Positions 1-7,485 of a stretch of 64,000 bases of DNA are shown here, piece by piece (the first letter of the stretch is position 1; every line of letters begins with the position of its first letter). A program made the position numbers and the translations under genes. Source of the DNA: Hyphomicrobiaceae bacterium (GTDB lineage: Bacteria; Pseudomonadota; Alphaproteobacteria; Rhizobiales; Hyphomicrobiaceae); contig WBUN01000014.1 in the NCBI GenBank assembly GCA_008933705.1, positions 1 through 64,000 of the forward strand, in the 5' to 3' direction. A model generated the notes under the pieces. It made no database searches. It saw nothing but the letters and a program-made list of their open reading frames with translations, and was not told the origin of the DNA.

Positions 1-54
1 GGTTAGGGGTGGGGGGAATCCCCAACGTGGATGTTCTGCCATCCCCCCTCCCTG

Positions 55-78
55 TCCCTCCCCACAAGGGGGAGGGGA
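55..78. repeat. GC-rich intergenic hairpin
   Basis: Left arm TCCCTCCCC, loop ACAA, right arm GGGGGAGGGGA. It lies just 3' of the carboxylase gene on the minus strand and could help end its transcription. Similar CCCTCCCC/GGGGAGGG hairpins occur at 6580-6606 and 30530-30562, so it looks like a dispersed intergenic repeat. No T tract follows on either strand. Confidence 0.5.
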
Positions 79-98
79 CGATGTGGCTCGCGCATCCT

Positions 99-1718
99 CT
101 ACATCCTCGCCACGCCGAACGTGTTGGGCTTCAGCGGCCGCACCTGCGCCTCGCGGCAGATCGACAGGCACATGCCGAGCACGCGGCGGCTGTCGCGCGG
201 ATCGATCAGGCCGTCGTCCCACAGCCGGGCCGTGGCGAAAAGCGCGGTGCTCTCGTGCGTCATCTTGGCGGTGACCATGGCCTTCATGCCGTCGAGCCTC
301 TTGTGGTCGACCTCGCGCCCATCGCGGCGCCATTTCTCCTCCGTGACGATGGCGAGCACGTTGGCCGCCTGCTCGGGTCCCATCACGGCGATGCGGTTGT
401 TGGGCCAGGCGAAGATGAAGGCCGGATCGTAGGCGCGCCCGCACATACCGTAGTTGCCGGCGCCGAAGCTGGCGCCGATGTGCAGGGTAAGCTTGGGCAC
501 CCGCGCGTTGGCTACGGCCTGGATCATCTTGGAGCCGTGCTTGACGATGCCGGCGCGCTCCGCGTCGCGGCCGACCATGTAGCCCGTGGTGTTCTGCAGG
601 AAGACAAGCGGGGTATCGGCCTGGTCGCAGAGCTGGATGAATTGCGCGGCCTTCACCGATCCCTCGGCGTCGATGGGTCCGTTGTTGCCGATGATGCCGA
701 CGGCTTCGCCCTCGATGACGGCCTGCCCGCACACGGTCTGTGCGCCGTAAAGCGGCTTGAAGTCGAGGAAGTCCGAGTCATCGACCAGGCGCGCGATCAC
801 CTCGCGCACGTCGTAGGGCCTGCGGTAGTCGACGGGAACGATGCCGGCCAGCTCGTCGGGGCTGTAGCGCGGCTCCCGCGAGGGCTTGCGCGCCAGCGGC
901 GGCAGGCGCTCGTTCCAGGGCAGGGCAGCCATGATCTCGCGGGCAATGCGGAGCGCGTCGGCGTCGTCCTCGGCCAGGTGCTCGGCGACGCCCGAGACCA
1001 TGGTGTGCATCTCCGCGCCGCCCAGCTCCTCGTCGGTGGCGATTTCGCCGGTGGCGGCCTTCAGCAGCGGCGGGCCGGCCAGGAAGATCTTGGAGCGCTT
1101 CTTGACGACGACGACGTAATCGCTGAGGCCGGGGTGGTAGGCGCCGCCGGCGGTCGATGAGCCGTGCACGACCGTGATGTGCGGGATGCCGGCGGCCGAA
1201 AGGCGCGCCATGTTGGCGAACGTGCGCCCGCCATCGACGAAGATCTCGGCCTGATAGTTCAGGTTGGCGCCGCCCGACTCGACAAGCCCGATCAGCGGCA
1301 GCCGGCACTTGAGCGCGATCTCCTGCACGCGCAGCGATTTCTTGAGACCCATGGGCGCGACCGTGCCGCCCTTGATGCCCGAGTCGCTGACGGTAATCAT
1401 CGAGCGCACGCCCGAGACGTAGCCGATGCCGGCGATCAGCCCGCCGCCCATGATGTTGTCGGCGCCGTCGTCATCGTGCATGTTGAGGCCGGCCAGCGTG
1501 GAGAGCTCCAGGAACGGCGAGCCGCGGTCGATGAGATGCGCGAGGCGCTGCCGGGGTGTGAGCTGGCCGCGCTTCTGGAACATGGGCAGCTTGGCGTTGG
1601 AGGTCTCGCGCACCCGCTGCTCAAGTGCGCGGAACTCCTCCACCAGCGCCAGCATGTCACGCCTGTTAGCCTGGTAGCCCTCCGACTTCGGGTCGATGCT
1701 GGACTGGATGAGCGCCAT
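99..1718 (-). CDS. acyl-CoA carboxylase, carboxyltransferase (beta) subunit
   Basis: 539 residues, the usual length for biotin-dependent acyl-CoA carboxylase beta subunits (methylcrotonyl-, propionyl- or geranyl-CoA type). It transfers CO2 from carboxybiotin to an acyl-CoA in the cytoplasm. The N-terminal half has the crotonase-like carboxyltransferase fold with the glycine-rich GGTVAPMGLKKSLR stretch, ESGGANL and GSSTAGGAYHPGLSDYV. The C-terminal half has GASFGAGNYGMCGRAY and the typical ending ATARLWDDGLIDPRDSR. The HPGLSD segment differs from the VPAMSD that I recall in LiuB-type methylcrotonyl-CoA carboxylase, so the substrate is left open. The biotin-carrying alpha subunit is not in the window; it could lie beyond the left edge. 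The SDR gene at 1840-2736 is immediately upstream on the same strand. Confidence 0.9.
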   Translation of the reverse strand: MALIQSSIDPKSEGYQANRRDMLALVEEFRALEQRVRETSNAKLPMFQKRGQLTPRQRLAHLIDRGSPFLELSTLAGLNMHDDDGADNIMGGGLIAGIGYVSGVRSMITVSDSGIKGGTVAPMGLKKSLRVQEIALKCRLPLIGLVESGGANLNYQAEIFVDGGRTFANMARLSAAGIPHITVVHGSSTAGGAYHPGLSDYVVVVKKRSKIFLAGPPLLKAATGEIATDEELGGAEMHTMVSGVAEHLAEDDADALRIAREIMAALPWNERLPPLARKPSREPRYSPDELAGIVPVDYRRPYDVREVIARLVDDSDFLDFKPLYGAQTVCGQAVIEGEAVGIIGNNGPIDAEGSVKAAQFIQLCDQADTPLVFLQNTTGYMVGRDAERAGIVKHGSKMIQAVANARVPKLTLHIGASFGAGNYGMCGRAYDPAFIFAWPNNRIAVMGPEQAANVLAIVTEEKWRRDGREVDHKRLDGMKAMVTAKMTHESTALFATARLWDDGLIDPRDSRRVLGMCLSICREAQVRPLKPNTFGVARM

Positions 1719-1723
1719 TACGC

Positions 1724-1814
1724 GTCATCCCGGGGCTTGTCCCCGGGATCCATCCATCCACGGGCGCCGGAGCAGGCGGCACGATGGATCCCGGGCATAA
1801 AGCCCGGGATGACA
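1724..1814. repeat. paired REP-like palindromes
   Basis: Two GTCATCCCGGG-type palindromic units face each other: about 1724-1755 (GTCATCCCGGGGCTTGTCCC...) and about 1784-1814 (...GCCCGGGATGAC), separated by roughly 30 bases. The outer ends are inverted copies (GTCATCCCGG / CCCGGGATGAC). Elements of this consensus are common between genes in Hyphomicrobiales. It sits between the SDR gene and the carboxylase gene and may act as a processing or attenuation site. Confidence 0.7.
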
Positions 1815-1839
1815 ACCGTATTGCCCGTGGCGACCAGCA

Positions 1840-2736
1840 TCACTCCTCCCGCAGCACCTTGGGCAGCTCGCCCCGGTGGAAGCCGTCGTAGGCCGGTGCC
1901 GGCGTCTTGTTGGGCGGGAGCGGCCGGCTGATCTTGGCGTTGGGCGCGGCGCCATCGATGCGCAGGGTGGCGCCCGAGATGTAGGCCGCGCCCTCGGAAA
2001 GCAGGAAGACGATGGCCGAGGACACTTCGCTCTCCGAGCCCATGCGCCCGAGCGGTGCGAGATCCTTGAGCTTGCGAATGCGCGCATGCATGTCCGGCGG
2101 GTACTGGTCCATGCCGGAGGAGGCGATCCAGCCCGGCGCCACGGCATTGACGCGCACGTTCGACAGCGACCATTCGAGCGCAGCGGTCTCGGTGAAGTTG
2201 ACCATGCCGGCCCGCGCCGCGCCGGAGTGGCCCATCATCGGCATGCCGAGCCACATGTCGGCGACGATGTTGACGATCGCACCGCCGTGCGCGCGCATCC
2301 ATTGCGTGTAGCACTCGCGCGCCATCAGGAAGCCGCCGGTGAGATTGGTGCGCACCACCGTCTCCCATCCCTTCTGTGAGATGTCGGCGAGCGGGGCAGC
2401 GAACTGGCCGCCGGCGTTGTTGACGAGGCCATCGACGCGGCCGTGCGCGTCGAGGATGGCAGCGACCGTGGCCGCCACCTTGTCTTCCTCGCGGATGTCG
2501 CACGGGTAGGCGGCGGCCTTGCCGCCGTCGGAGGCGATCTCGGCGGCGACGGCTGCGAGCTTGTCCGCCTTGCGGCCGACCAGGGCGACCGCGGCGCCGA
2601 GCGATGCCAGCTCGTGTGCCGTGCAGCGGCCGATGCCGCTGCCGCCGCCGGTGACGATGACGACCCGGCCGGCGAAAAGACCCTCTCGGAAGACAGATCG
2701 GTAGCGGCCGCTGCCGGCCGACGCCTCGCTCGTCAC
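1840..2736 (-). CDS. SDR-family oxidoreductase, peroxisomal trans-2-enoyl-CoA reductase-like
   Basis: 298 residues with a Rossmann fold: nucleotide motif TGGGSGIG (about 29-36), NNAGG (about 106-110), and NxxAPGWI after the active-site helix. Where classical SDRs have Tyr-x3-Lys this protein reads HSGAARAG (170-177), the signature of the PECR/2,4-dienoyl-CoA reductase-like branch, so an acyl-CoA thioester is the likely substrate. The shifted Tyr-x3-Lys I recall in human PECR is also not present here (V179, E183). It is transcribed away from the TetR gene at 2948 and toward the carboxylase gene, 121 bases downstream, suggesting a two-gene unit. The substrate is inferred only. Confidence 0.85.
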   Translation of the reverse strand: MTSEASAGSGRYRSVFREGLFAGRVVIVTGGGSGIGRCTAHELASLGAAVALVGRKADKLAAVAAEIASDGGKAAAYPCDIREEDKVAATVAAILDAHGRVDGLVNNAGGQFAAPLADISQKGWETVVRTNLTGGFLMARECYTQWMRAHGGAIVNIVADMWLGMPMMGHSGAARAGMVNFTETAALEWSLSNVRVNAVAPGWIASSGMDQYPPDMHARIRKLKDLAPLGRMGSESEVSSAIVFLLSEGAAYISGATLRIDGAAPNAKISRPLPPNKTPAPAYDGFHRGELPKVLREE

Positions 2737-2852
2737 GATCCTCCTCCCGGATCAGCGGACCGGATCGACTGGCGGCGCAAGGCCTGCGCGCCAATTGTCC
2801 TGGCTTCATCGCTTGCACGAGCGCGCGGGACAGGCCGCGCCTGCGCCAAGCA

Positions 2853-2886
2853 TTTTGAGGTTGCCTCAAAATTGAGTTTGGCTCAG
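2853..2886. promoter_or_regulatory. tandem palindromic operator candidate between SDR and tetR
   Basis: A perfect palindrome at 2853-2871 (arms TTTTGAGG / CCTCAAAA, 3-base centre) is followed at once by a related, weaker dyad at 2872-2886 (TTGAGTTTGGCTCAG). The two copies repeat with a period of about 17 bases. They sit in the divergent promoter region, so the TetR protein encoded at 2948 is the natural candidate to bind here. Confidence 0.55.
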
Positions 2887-2947
2887 AGTATGCCCGAGTG
2901 TCAACGGCGGCTCGTCGCAGCCGCATACGCCGGTAGCCCCGCACGTC

Positions 2948-3691
2948 ATGCAGAAGGTGCACAAGAGAGAGGTGCTCCGGCCGGTCGGCCGATGGGGCGA
3001 GCGCGAGAAGGGCATCCTGGAGGTCGCGACCTCGCTCTATGCGCAGGGCGGCTACGAGACCATCTCGATGGCAACGGTAGCCTCCGCGGCGGGCCTGTCG
3101 GAGGGCACGCTCTACAACTACTTCCGCGACAAGCAAGACCTTGTGCTGCGGGTCAGCGTGGCGGCCTTCGAGCGTCATACCGTGGAGGCCGAGCGGATCG
3201 TGGCCGAGGCGAGAAGCCTCCGGGACGGCCTGGAGCAACTGATCGCCCTGGAGCTGCGCATCCTCATCGAGGCCAAGGAAATCTATCGCATCTGGCTGCG
3301 CGAGGTGCGCGGCTCCAGCAGCTACCCGCAGTCGGCGGCGCGCGAGATCCTGCGCCGCTTCTCCTCGCAGCTCATTCATCTGTTCGAGAAGTGGGGGGCA
3401 ATACCCGATGCCCGCCTCGGCATCAGCCTGCCGCTCATGCGCGATCTGATGTTCGGGGGGCTCGAGCATGTGGTCTGGACGGCCATCCTGCATCGCCGCG
3501 AGGATCGAATGAACGTCGCTCAGCTCGCGCGGGACCTGGCAGGCGCTTATCTGCGCGCGGTCGGACTGGACGAGGCTGGTGGCGGCGGCAGGGGTCCGAA
3601 AGCGCAGCGTGCGCATGCGCAGCCGAAGCGGCGATCGAGGAAGGCCGTGCGTGGTTCGCCAGAGCGTTCGCGGAGGCGGCCGAGGGAATGA
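2948..3691 (+). CDS. TetR/AcrR-family transcriptional regulator
   Basis: 247 residues. The N-terminal DNA-binding domain spans about residues 17-65: GILEVATSLYAQGGYETISM, then VASAAGLSEGTLYNYFRDKQDL, a textbook TetR helix-turn-helix with the YxYFxxK recognition region. The rest is an alpha-helical ligand and dimer domain. The last ~40 residues are Arg/Lys-rich and low in complexity (RSRKAVRGSPERSRRRPRE), which is unusual for the family. The gene is divergent from the SDR gene, and the spacer carries two palindromes at 2853-2886. Its ligand may be an acyl-CoA, by analogy with TetR members beside fatty-acid genes. Confidence 0.9.
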   Translation: MQKVHKREVLRPVGRWGEREKGILEVATSLYAQGGYETISMATVASAAGLSEGTLYNYFRDKQDLVLRVSVAAFERHTVEAERIVAEARSLRDGLEQLIALELRILIEAKEIYRIWLREVRGSSSYPQSAAREILRRFSSQLIHLFEKWGAIPDARLGISLPLMRDLMFGGLEHVVWTAILHRREDRMNVAQLARDLAGAYLRAVGLDEAGGGGRGPKAQRAHAQPKRRSRKAVRGSPERSRRRPRE

Positions 3692-3826
3692 AGAATGCGG
3701 GAACGGCAAGGAGTCACGACTAGCGTTTTTCACTGCAGCAGTCTAAAGCCAATAACAAGTGCGCCGACGTCAAGAAACGGCGCCGCAAGGTTCAGGTAAC
3801 GCTCGCACCCAGGGAGGGGACGGCAA

Positions 3827-4696
3827 GTGGAGCTGCTTCAGCTCATTGTCGGTGGTACCGCGCAAGGCTGTGTCTACGGCCTGATCGCACTCGGCTTCGT
3901 GCTGATCTACAAAGCCACCGAGATGGTCAATTTCGCCCAGGGCGACGTCATGATGCTCGGCGCCTTCGTGGCTCTGACTTTCATCGGCACCATGGGCATG
4001 GACTACTGGCTGGGCTTCCTGCTCGCCGCCGTCTGCATGGCCGTGTTCGGCTACGTGCTCGATGCCGTCGTTCTGCGCCGCATCATCGGCCAGCCGCAGT
4101 TCGCCGTCGTTATCCTCACCATCAGCATGGGCTTCGTCTTCCGCGCGGCCGCAGGCCTGATCTGGGGACACGAGACGCAGAGTTTTGCGACGCCCTTCAC
4201 CAACAGGCTCATCAATGCGGGTGGCCTGATCCTGCCTTTGGAGAGCGTCTCGACCATCCTCGGCACGGTCCTGCTCGCGGGCCTGCTGTATTTGTTCTTC
4301 AACTACACCAAGCTCGGCAATGCCATGCAGGCGGCCTCGCAGAACCAGCTCGCGGCTTACTACATGGGCATTCCCGTCAAGCGCATCAATTCGCTGATCT
4401 GGGCGCTCTCGGCGGTGGTTGCGACCTTCGCCGGCGTGCTGCTCTCGCCCGTGTCGCTGGTGGACCCGAGCATGGGCTTCCTCGGCATCAAGGCGTTTGC
4501 CGCCGCCGTTGTGGGCGGCTTCGGCAGCCTGCTCGGCACGGTGCTCGGCGGCCTGATCGTCGGCATCTCGGAGACGGTGGCGGGGCGCTACCTGCCGCCG
4601 GGCTTCAAGGAGATCGTCGCCTATCTCATCATGCTCGGCGTCCTGGTAGTGCGGCCGCAGGGTCTCTTCTCGACGATGCAGAGAAAGAAAGTCTAG
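3827..4696 (+). CDS. livH: branched-chain amino acid-type ABC transporter permease, LivH family
   Basis: 289 residues, a polytopic inner-membrane permease of the LivH group (about eight hydrophobic segments). It has the family N terminus LIVGGTAQGCVYGLIALGFV and a conserved KATEMVNFAQG segment. The start is GTG, preceded by GGAGGGG. It opens a run of LivH, LivM, LivG, LivF, acyl-CoA ligase and binding protein, all on the plus strand. The substrate is not readable from the permease; transporters of this family carry branched-chain amino acids, amides, urea or various carboxylates. Confidence 0.93.
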   Translation: MELLQLIVGGTAQGCVYGLIALGFVLIYKATEMVNFAQGDVMMLGAFVALTFIGTMGMDYWLGFLLAAVCMAVFGYVLDAVVLRRIIGQPQFAVVILTISMGFVFRAAAGLIWGHETQSFATPFTNRLINAGGLILPLESVSTILGTVLLAGLLYLFFNYTKLGNAMQAASQNQLAAYYMGIPVKRINSLIWALSAVVATFAGVLLSPVSLVDPSMGFLGIKAFAAAVVGGFGSLLGTVLGGLIVGISETVAGRYLPPGFKEIVAYLIMLGVLVVRPQGLFSTMQRKKV

Positions 4697-4708
4697 GGGC
4701 AGGGCGAC

Positions 4709-5785
4709 GTGCGTATCATCTTCAAGACGTCCTATCTCGACGATATCCGCCTCTTCAAGCACAGCGGCTACGTCTTCTGGTACGGGCTGCTCATTGCCGC
4801 GCTTCTGGTGGCGCCGCTGGTGCTGCGCGAGTTCTACGTCGGCGAGCTGAGCCAGGTGTTCATCCTGGCAATCGCTGGCGTCGGGCTCATGCTGCTGATC
4901 GGCTATACCGGCCTGGTCAGCCTCGGCCACGCCGCCTATATGGCGATCGGTGCCTACGCCAATACCTATCTGCTGAGCCAGGGCGTACCCTTCGCGATTG
5001 CGTTCCCTGCGGCAGGTCTGATCGCCATGGTGGCGGGCATGATCGTGGCCGTGCCGGCCAATCGCATGACCGGCATCTACCTCGCGATCGCCACGCTCGC
5101 CTTCGCGCAGATCGTCGAGCAGGTGGTGATCCGCTGGGAGACGGTGACGCGCGGCCCGCAGGGCCGGCCCGTGCCGCCGCCCGAGCTCTTCGGACACCCG
5201 ATCACGGCGCCGTCGGAATTCTACTATCTCTGCCTCGCCGTGCTGGTGCTCATCGTATTGGCCGCCATCAATCTGACGCGCTCGCCGACGGGGCGGGCGA
5301 TGGTGGCGATCCGCGATTCAGAGATCTCCGCGCAGAGCCTCGGCGTCAACCTCGTGCGCTACAAGACGACGGCGTTCGCGCTGAGCGCCGGCATCACCGG
5401 CCTTGCCGGCGCCCTGTTCGGGCACAAGCTCCGCTACATCTCGCCCGATGCCTTCAACGTCATCCTGTCGATCCAGCTCCTGCTGATGGTGGTTGTGGGC
5501 GGGCTCGGCTCCATCCACGGTGCCATCTACGGCGCCATCTTCGTGGGAGGGCTGCCCCAGGCGATCGCCCTGATGCGCGACTCCCTGCCGGGCGCCGTCG
5601 CCAAGACGCCGGGCCTGGAGCCCGCGCTGTTCGGGCTCGTCATGATCCTGATCGTTCTGTTCGAGCCGCTCGGCATCTACGGCCGATGGTTGAAGATCAA
5701 GGCGTACTTCGACTACTTCCCGCTGTACCGGAAGGCAACGTTCAAGCGCCAGCGCGCGTACCTGAAGACGGAGCGTGTGCGGTGA
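4709..5785 (+). CDS. livM: branched-chain amino acid-type ABC transporter permease, LivM family
   Basis: 358 residues with about nine to ten membrane segments; partner of the LivH-type permease. Family features include GYTGLVSLGHAAYMAIGAY, RSPTGRAMVAIRDSEISAQS and a C-terminal GGLGSIHGA. It has an N-terminal extension of about 25 residues before the first membrane segment and a basic C-terminal tail. The start is GTG, 12 bases after the livH stop. Its TGA stop overlaps the GTG start of livG by four bases, which suggests coupled translation. Confidence 0.92.
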   Translation: MRIIFKTSYLDDIRLFKHSGYVFWYGLLIAALLVAPLVLREFYVGELSQVFILAIAGVGLMLLIGYTGLVSLGHAAYMAIGAYANTYLLSQGVPFAIAFPAAGLIAMVAGMIVAVPANRMTGIYLAIATLAFAQIVEQVVIRWETVTRGPQGRPVPPPELFGHPITAPSEFYYLCLAVLVLIVLAAINLTRSPTGRAMVAIRDSEISAQSLGVNLVRYKTTAFALSAGITGLAGALFGHKLRYISPDAFNVILSIQLLLMVVVGGLGSIHGAIYGAIFVGGLPQAIALMRDSLPGAVAKTPGLEPALFGLVMILIVLFEPLGIYGRWLKIKAYFDYFPLYRKATFKRQRAYLKTERVR

Positions 5786-6549
5786 GCCTGTTCGCAGCAG
5801 AGAATCTGTCCATTTCGTTCGGCGGCATCAAGGCCGTCGACGACGTCACGTTCTCGGTGGAGAAGGGCGAGATCTTCGCCATCGTCGGCCCCAACGGAGC
5901 CGGCAAGAGCACCATCTTCAACCTGATCAGCCGCATCTACGAGCCGACCGGCGGCCGGCTCCTGTTCGAGGGCAAGGACATCACGCGCGTCGCGCCTCAC
6001 ACCATTGCCGGGCGCGGCATCGCCCGCACCTTCCAGAATATCGAGCTGTTCGAGCATGCGACGGTGCTGGAGAACCTGCTGATCGGCCGGCACTGCCGCA
6101 GCCGCCCCAACGCGATCGCCGAGATGCTCTTTACGCCGCGCGTGAGGCGCGAGGAACTGCGCCACCGCGAGAAGGTCGAGGAGATCATCGATTTCCTGGA
6201 TCTCGCCAACTATCGCGAGCAGCGCATCTCCGGCCTGCCCTACGGCGTGCGCAAGGTGGTGGAGCTGGCGCGCGCGCTGTGCGCGGAACCAAAGCTCCTG
6301 CTGCTCGACGAGCCGGCGTCGGGGCTCAACACCGAGGAAACCGAGGAGGTTGCCTTCTGGATCGACGACATCAAGAGCGATCTCGACGTCACGGTGATCA
6401 TGATCGAGCATGACATGTCGCTCGTGTCGGCGGTGAGCGACCGGGTGCTGGCGCTCAACAACGGCCGCATGCTGGCGCTCGGCACCCCGAGCGAGGTGCA
6501 GTCGGACGCCGCTGTCATCGAGGCCTATCTCGGAGCCGAAGCGGCATGA
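5782..6549 (+). CDS. livG: ABC transporter ATP-binding protein, LivG family
   Basis: 255 residues. Walker A is GPNGAGKS (about 36-43), the Q-loop lies in ARTFQNIELF, Walker B is LLLLDEPASGL, and the switch His is in MIEHDM. The signature region reads SGLPYGVRKVVELARAL rather than LSGGQ, as is normal for LivG. I chose the GTG at 5782 because it overlaps the livM stop (GTGA) and starts the protein at the usual place; an open frame upstream lies inside livM. It pairs with the LivF-type ATPase to drive import. Confidence 0.92.
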   Translation: MSLFAAENLSISFGGIKAVDDVTFSVEKGEIFAIVGPNGAGKSTIFNLISRIYEPTGGRLLFEGKDITRVAPHTIAGRGIARTFQNIELFEHATVLENLLIGRHCRSRPNAIAEMLFTPRVRREELRHREKVEEIIDFLDLANYREQRISGLPYGVRKVVELARALCAEPKLLLLDEPASGLNTEETEEVAFWIDDIKSDLDVTVIMIEHDMSLVSAVSDRVLALNNGRMLALGTPSEVQSDAAVIEAYLGAEAA

Positions 6550-6579
6550 CTTGGCACATCCATCCAGGAGTTGTGAGTG

Positions 6580-6606
6580 CCTCCTACCCCTTGAGGGGGG
6601 AGGAGG
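6580..6606. repeat. GC-rich hairpin between livG and livF
   Basis: Arms CCTCCTACCCC and GGGGGGAGGAGG with a four-base loop lie in the 151-base gap between two subunits of one transporter. It is similar to the hairpins at 55-78 and 30530-30562. It may stabilise or partly stop the mRNA between the two ATPase genes. Confidence 0.5.
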
Positions 6607-6700
6607 ACGCGCCGCGAGCTGGCGCCGCATTCTTGCGCCGACGGAAGCGGCAGGAGACCCCTAAGGCGCCAACTCGTCCGGCGCAAGCAGCGGGGTCAAG

Positions 6701-7474
6701 ATGAGCGGGCCACTTCTCTCCGTGCGCAACCTCGAGACCTTCTACGGTCCGATCACGGCCATCCGCGGGGTGAGCTTCGACGTCAGCGAAGGCCAGATCG
6801 TCACGATCCTCGGCGCCAACGGGGCCGGCAAGACAACCATCCTCAAGACCATCTCCGGCGCCATGGAGCCGCAGAAGGGGACGGTGACGTTCGGCGGCAA
6901 GAGCCTGATCGGCTATGAGCCCGACCGGGTGGCGCGCATGGGGGTAGCCCACGTGCCCGAGGGGCGCGAGATCTTCCCGTTCATGACGGTCAAGGGCAAC
7001 CTGCTGATGGGGGCCTACGCGCGCCATGACCGGGCGGGCATCGAGCGCGACGTCGAGGTGGTCTACGACTACTTCCCCATCCTGCGCGAGCGCCAGGCCT
7101 CGCAGGCGGGTTTCCTCTCGGGCGGGCAGCAGCAGATGCTGGCGATCGGGCGCGCGTTGATGGCGCGGCCCAAGCTGATGTTGCTGGACGAGCCGTCGCT
7201 GGGGCTCTCGCCGCTGCTTGTGAAGGAGATCTTCGGTATTATTCGGCGGTTGAACCACGAGCAAGGCGTCACCATGCTTCTGGTCGAGCAGAACGCCAAT
7301 ATGGCGCTGAAGTCTGCCCATTACGGCTATGTGCTGGAGGTGGGCCGCATCGTTCTCGAAGGCGAGTGCGCGAAGCTGATGGAGAACGACGACGTACGGG
7401 AATTCTATCTCGGCCAGAAGGAGACGGCAGTGCGCGGCCAGCGGCGCTGGAAGCGCACGAAGCGTTGGCGCTAA
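6701..7474 (+). CDS. livF: ABC transporter ATP-binding protein, LivF family
   Basis: 257 residues. Walker A is GANGAGKT, the signature is LSGGQQQML, Walker B is LMLLDEPSLGLSP, and the switch region is LLVEQNANMAL, all typical of LivF. The C-terminal ~18 residues (RGQRRWKRTKRWR) are strongly basic and go beyond the usual LivF end. It follows livG after a 151-base gap holding a hairpin, and the acyl-CoA ligase gene begins 11 bases after its stop. Confidence 0.92.
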   Translation: MSGPLLSVRNLETFYGPITAIRGVSFDVSEGQIVTILGANGAGKTTILKTISGAMEPQKGTVTFGGKSLIGYEPDRVARMGVAHVPEGREIFPFMTVKGNLLMGAYARHDRAGIERDVEVVYDYFPILRERQASQAGFLSGGQQQMLAIGRALMARPKLMLLDEPSLGLSPLLVKEIFGIIRRLNHEQGVTMLLVEQNANMALKSAHYGYVLEVGRIVLEGECAKLMENDDVREFYLGQKETAVRGQRRWKRTKRWR

Positions 7475-7485
7475 CGCAGAGGCGG

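Noticed and set aside
1718-3733. 671-codon open frame on the minus strand across the SDR gene and tetR
   Set aside because: Its translation is Arg/Gly/His-rich and matches no family; the SDR and TetR proteins in other frames explain the region.
3770-5197. 475-codon minus-strand frame opposite livH and livM
   Set aside because: It is the antisense shadow of two clear membrane-protein genes (Asp/Glu/His-rich translation, no motif).
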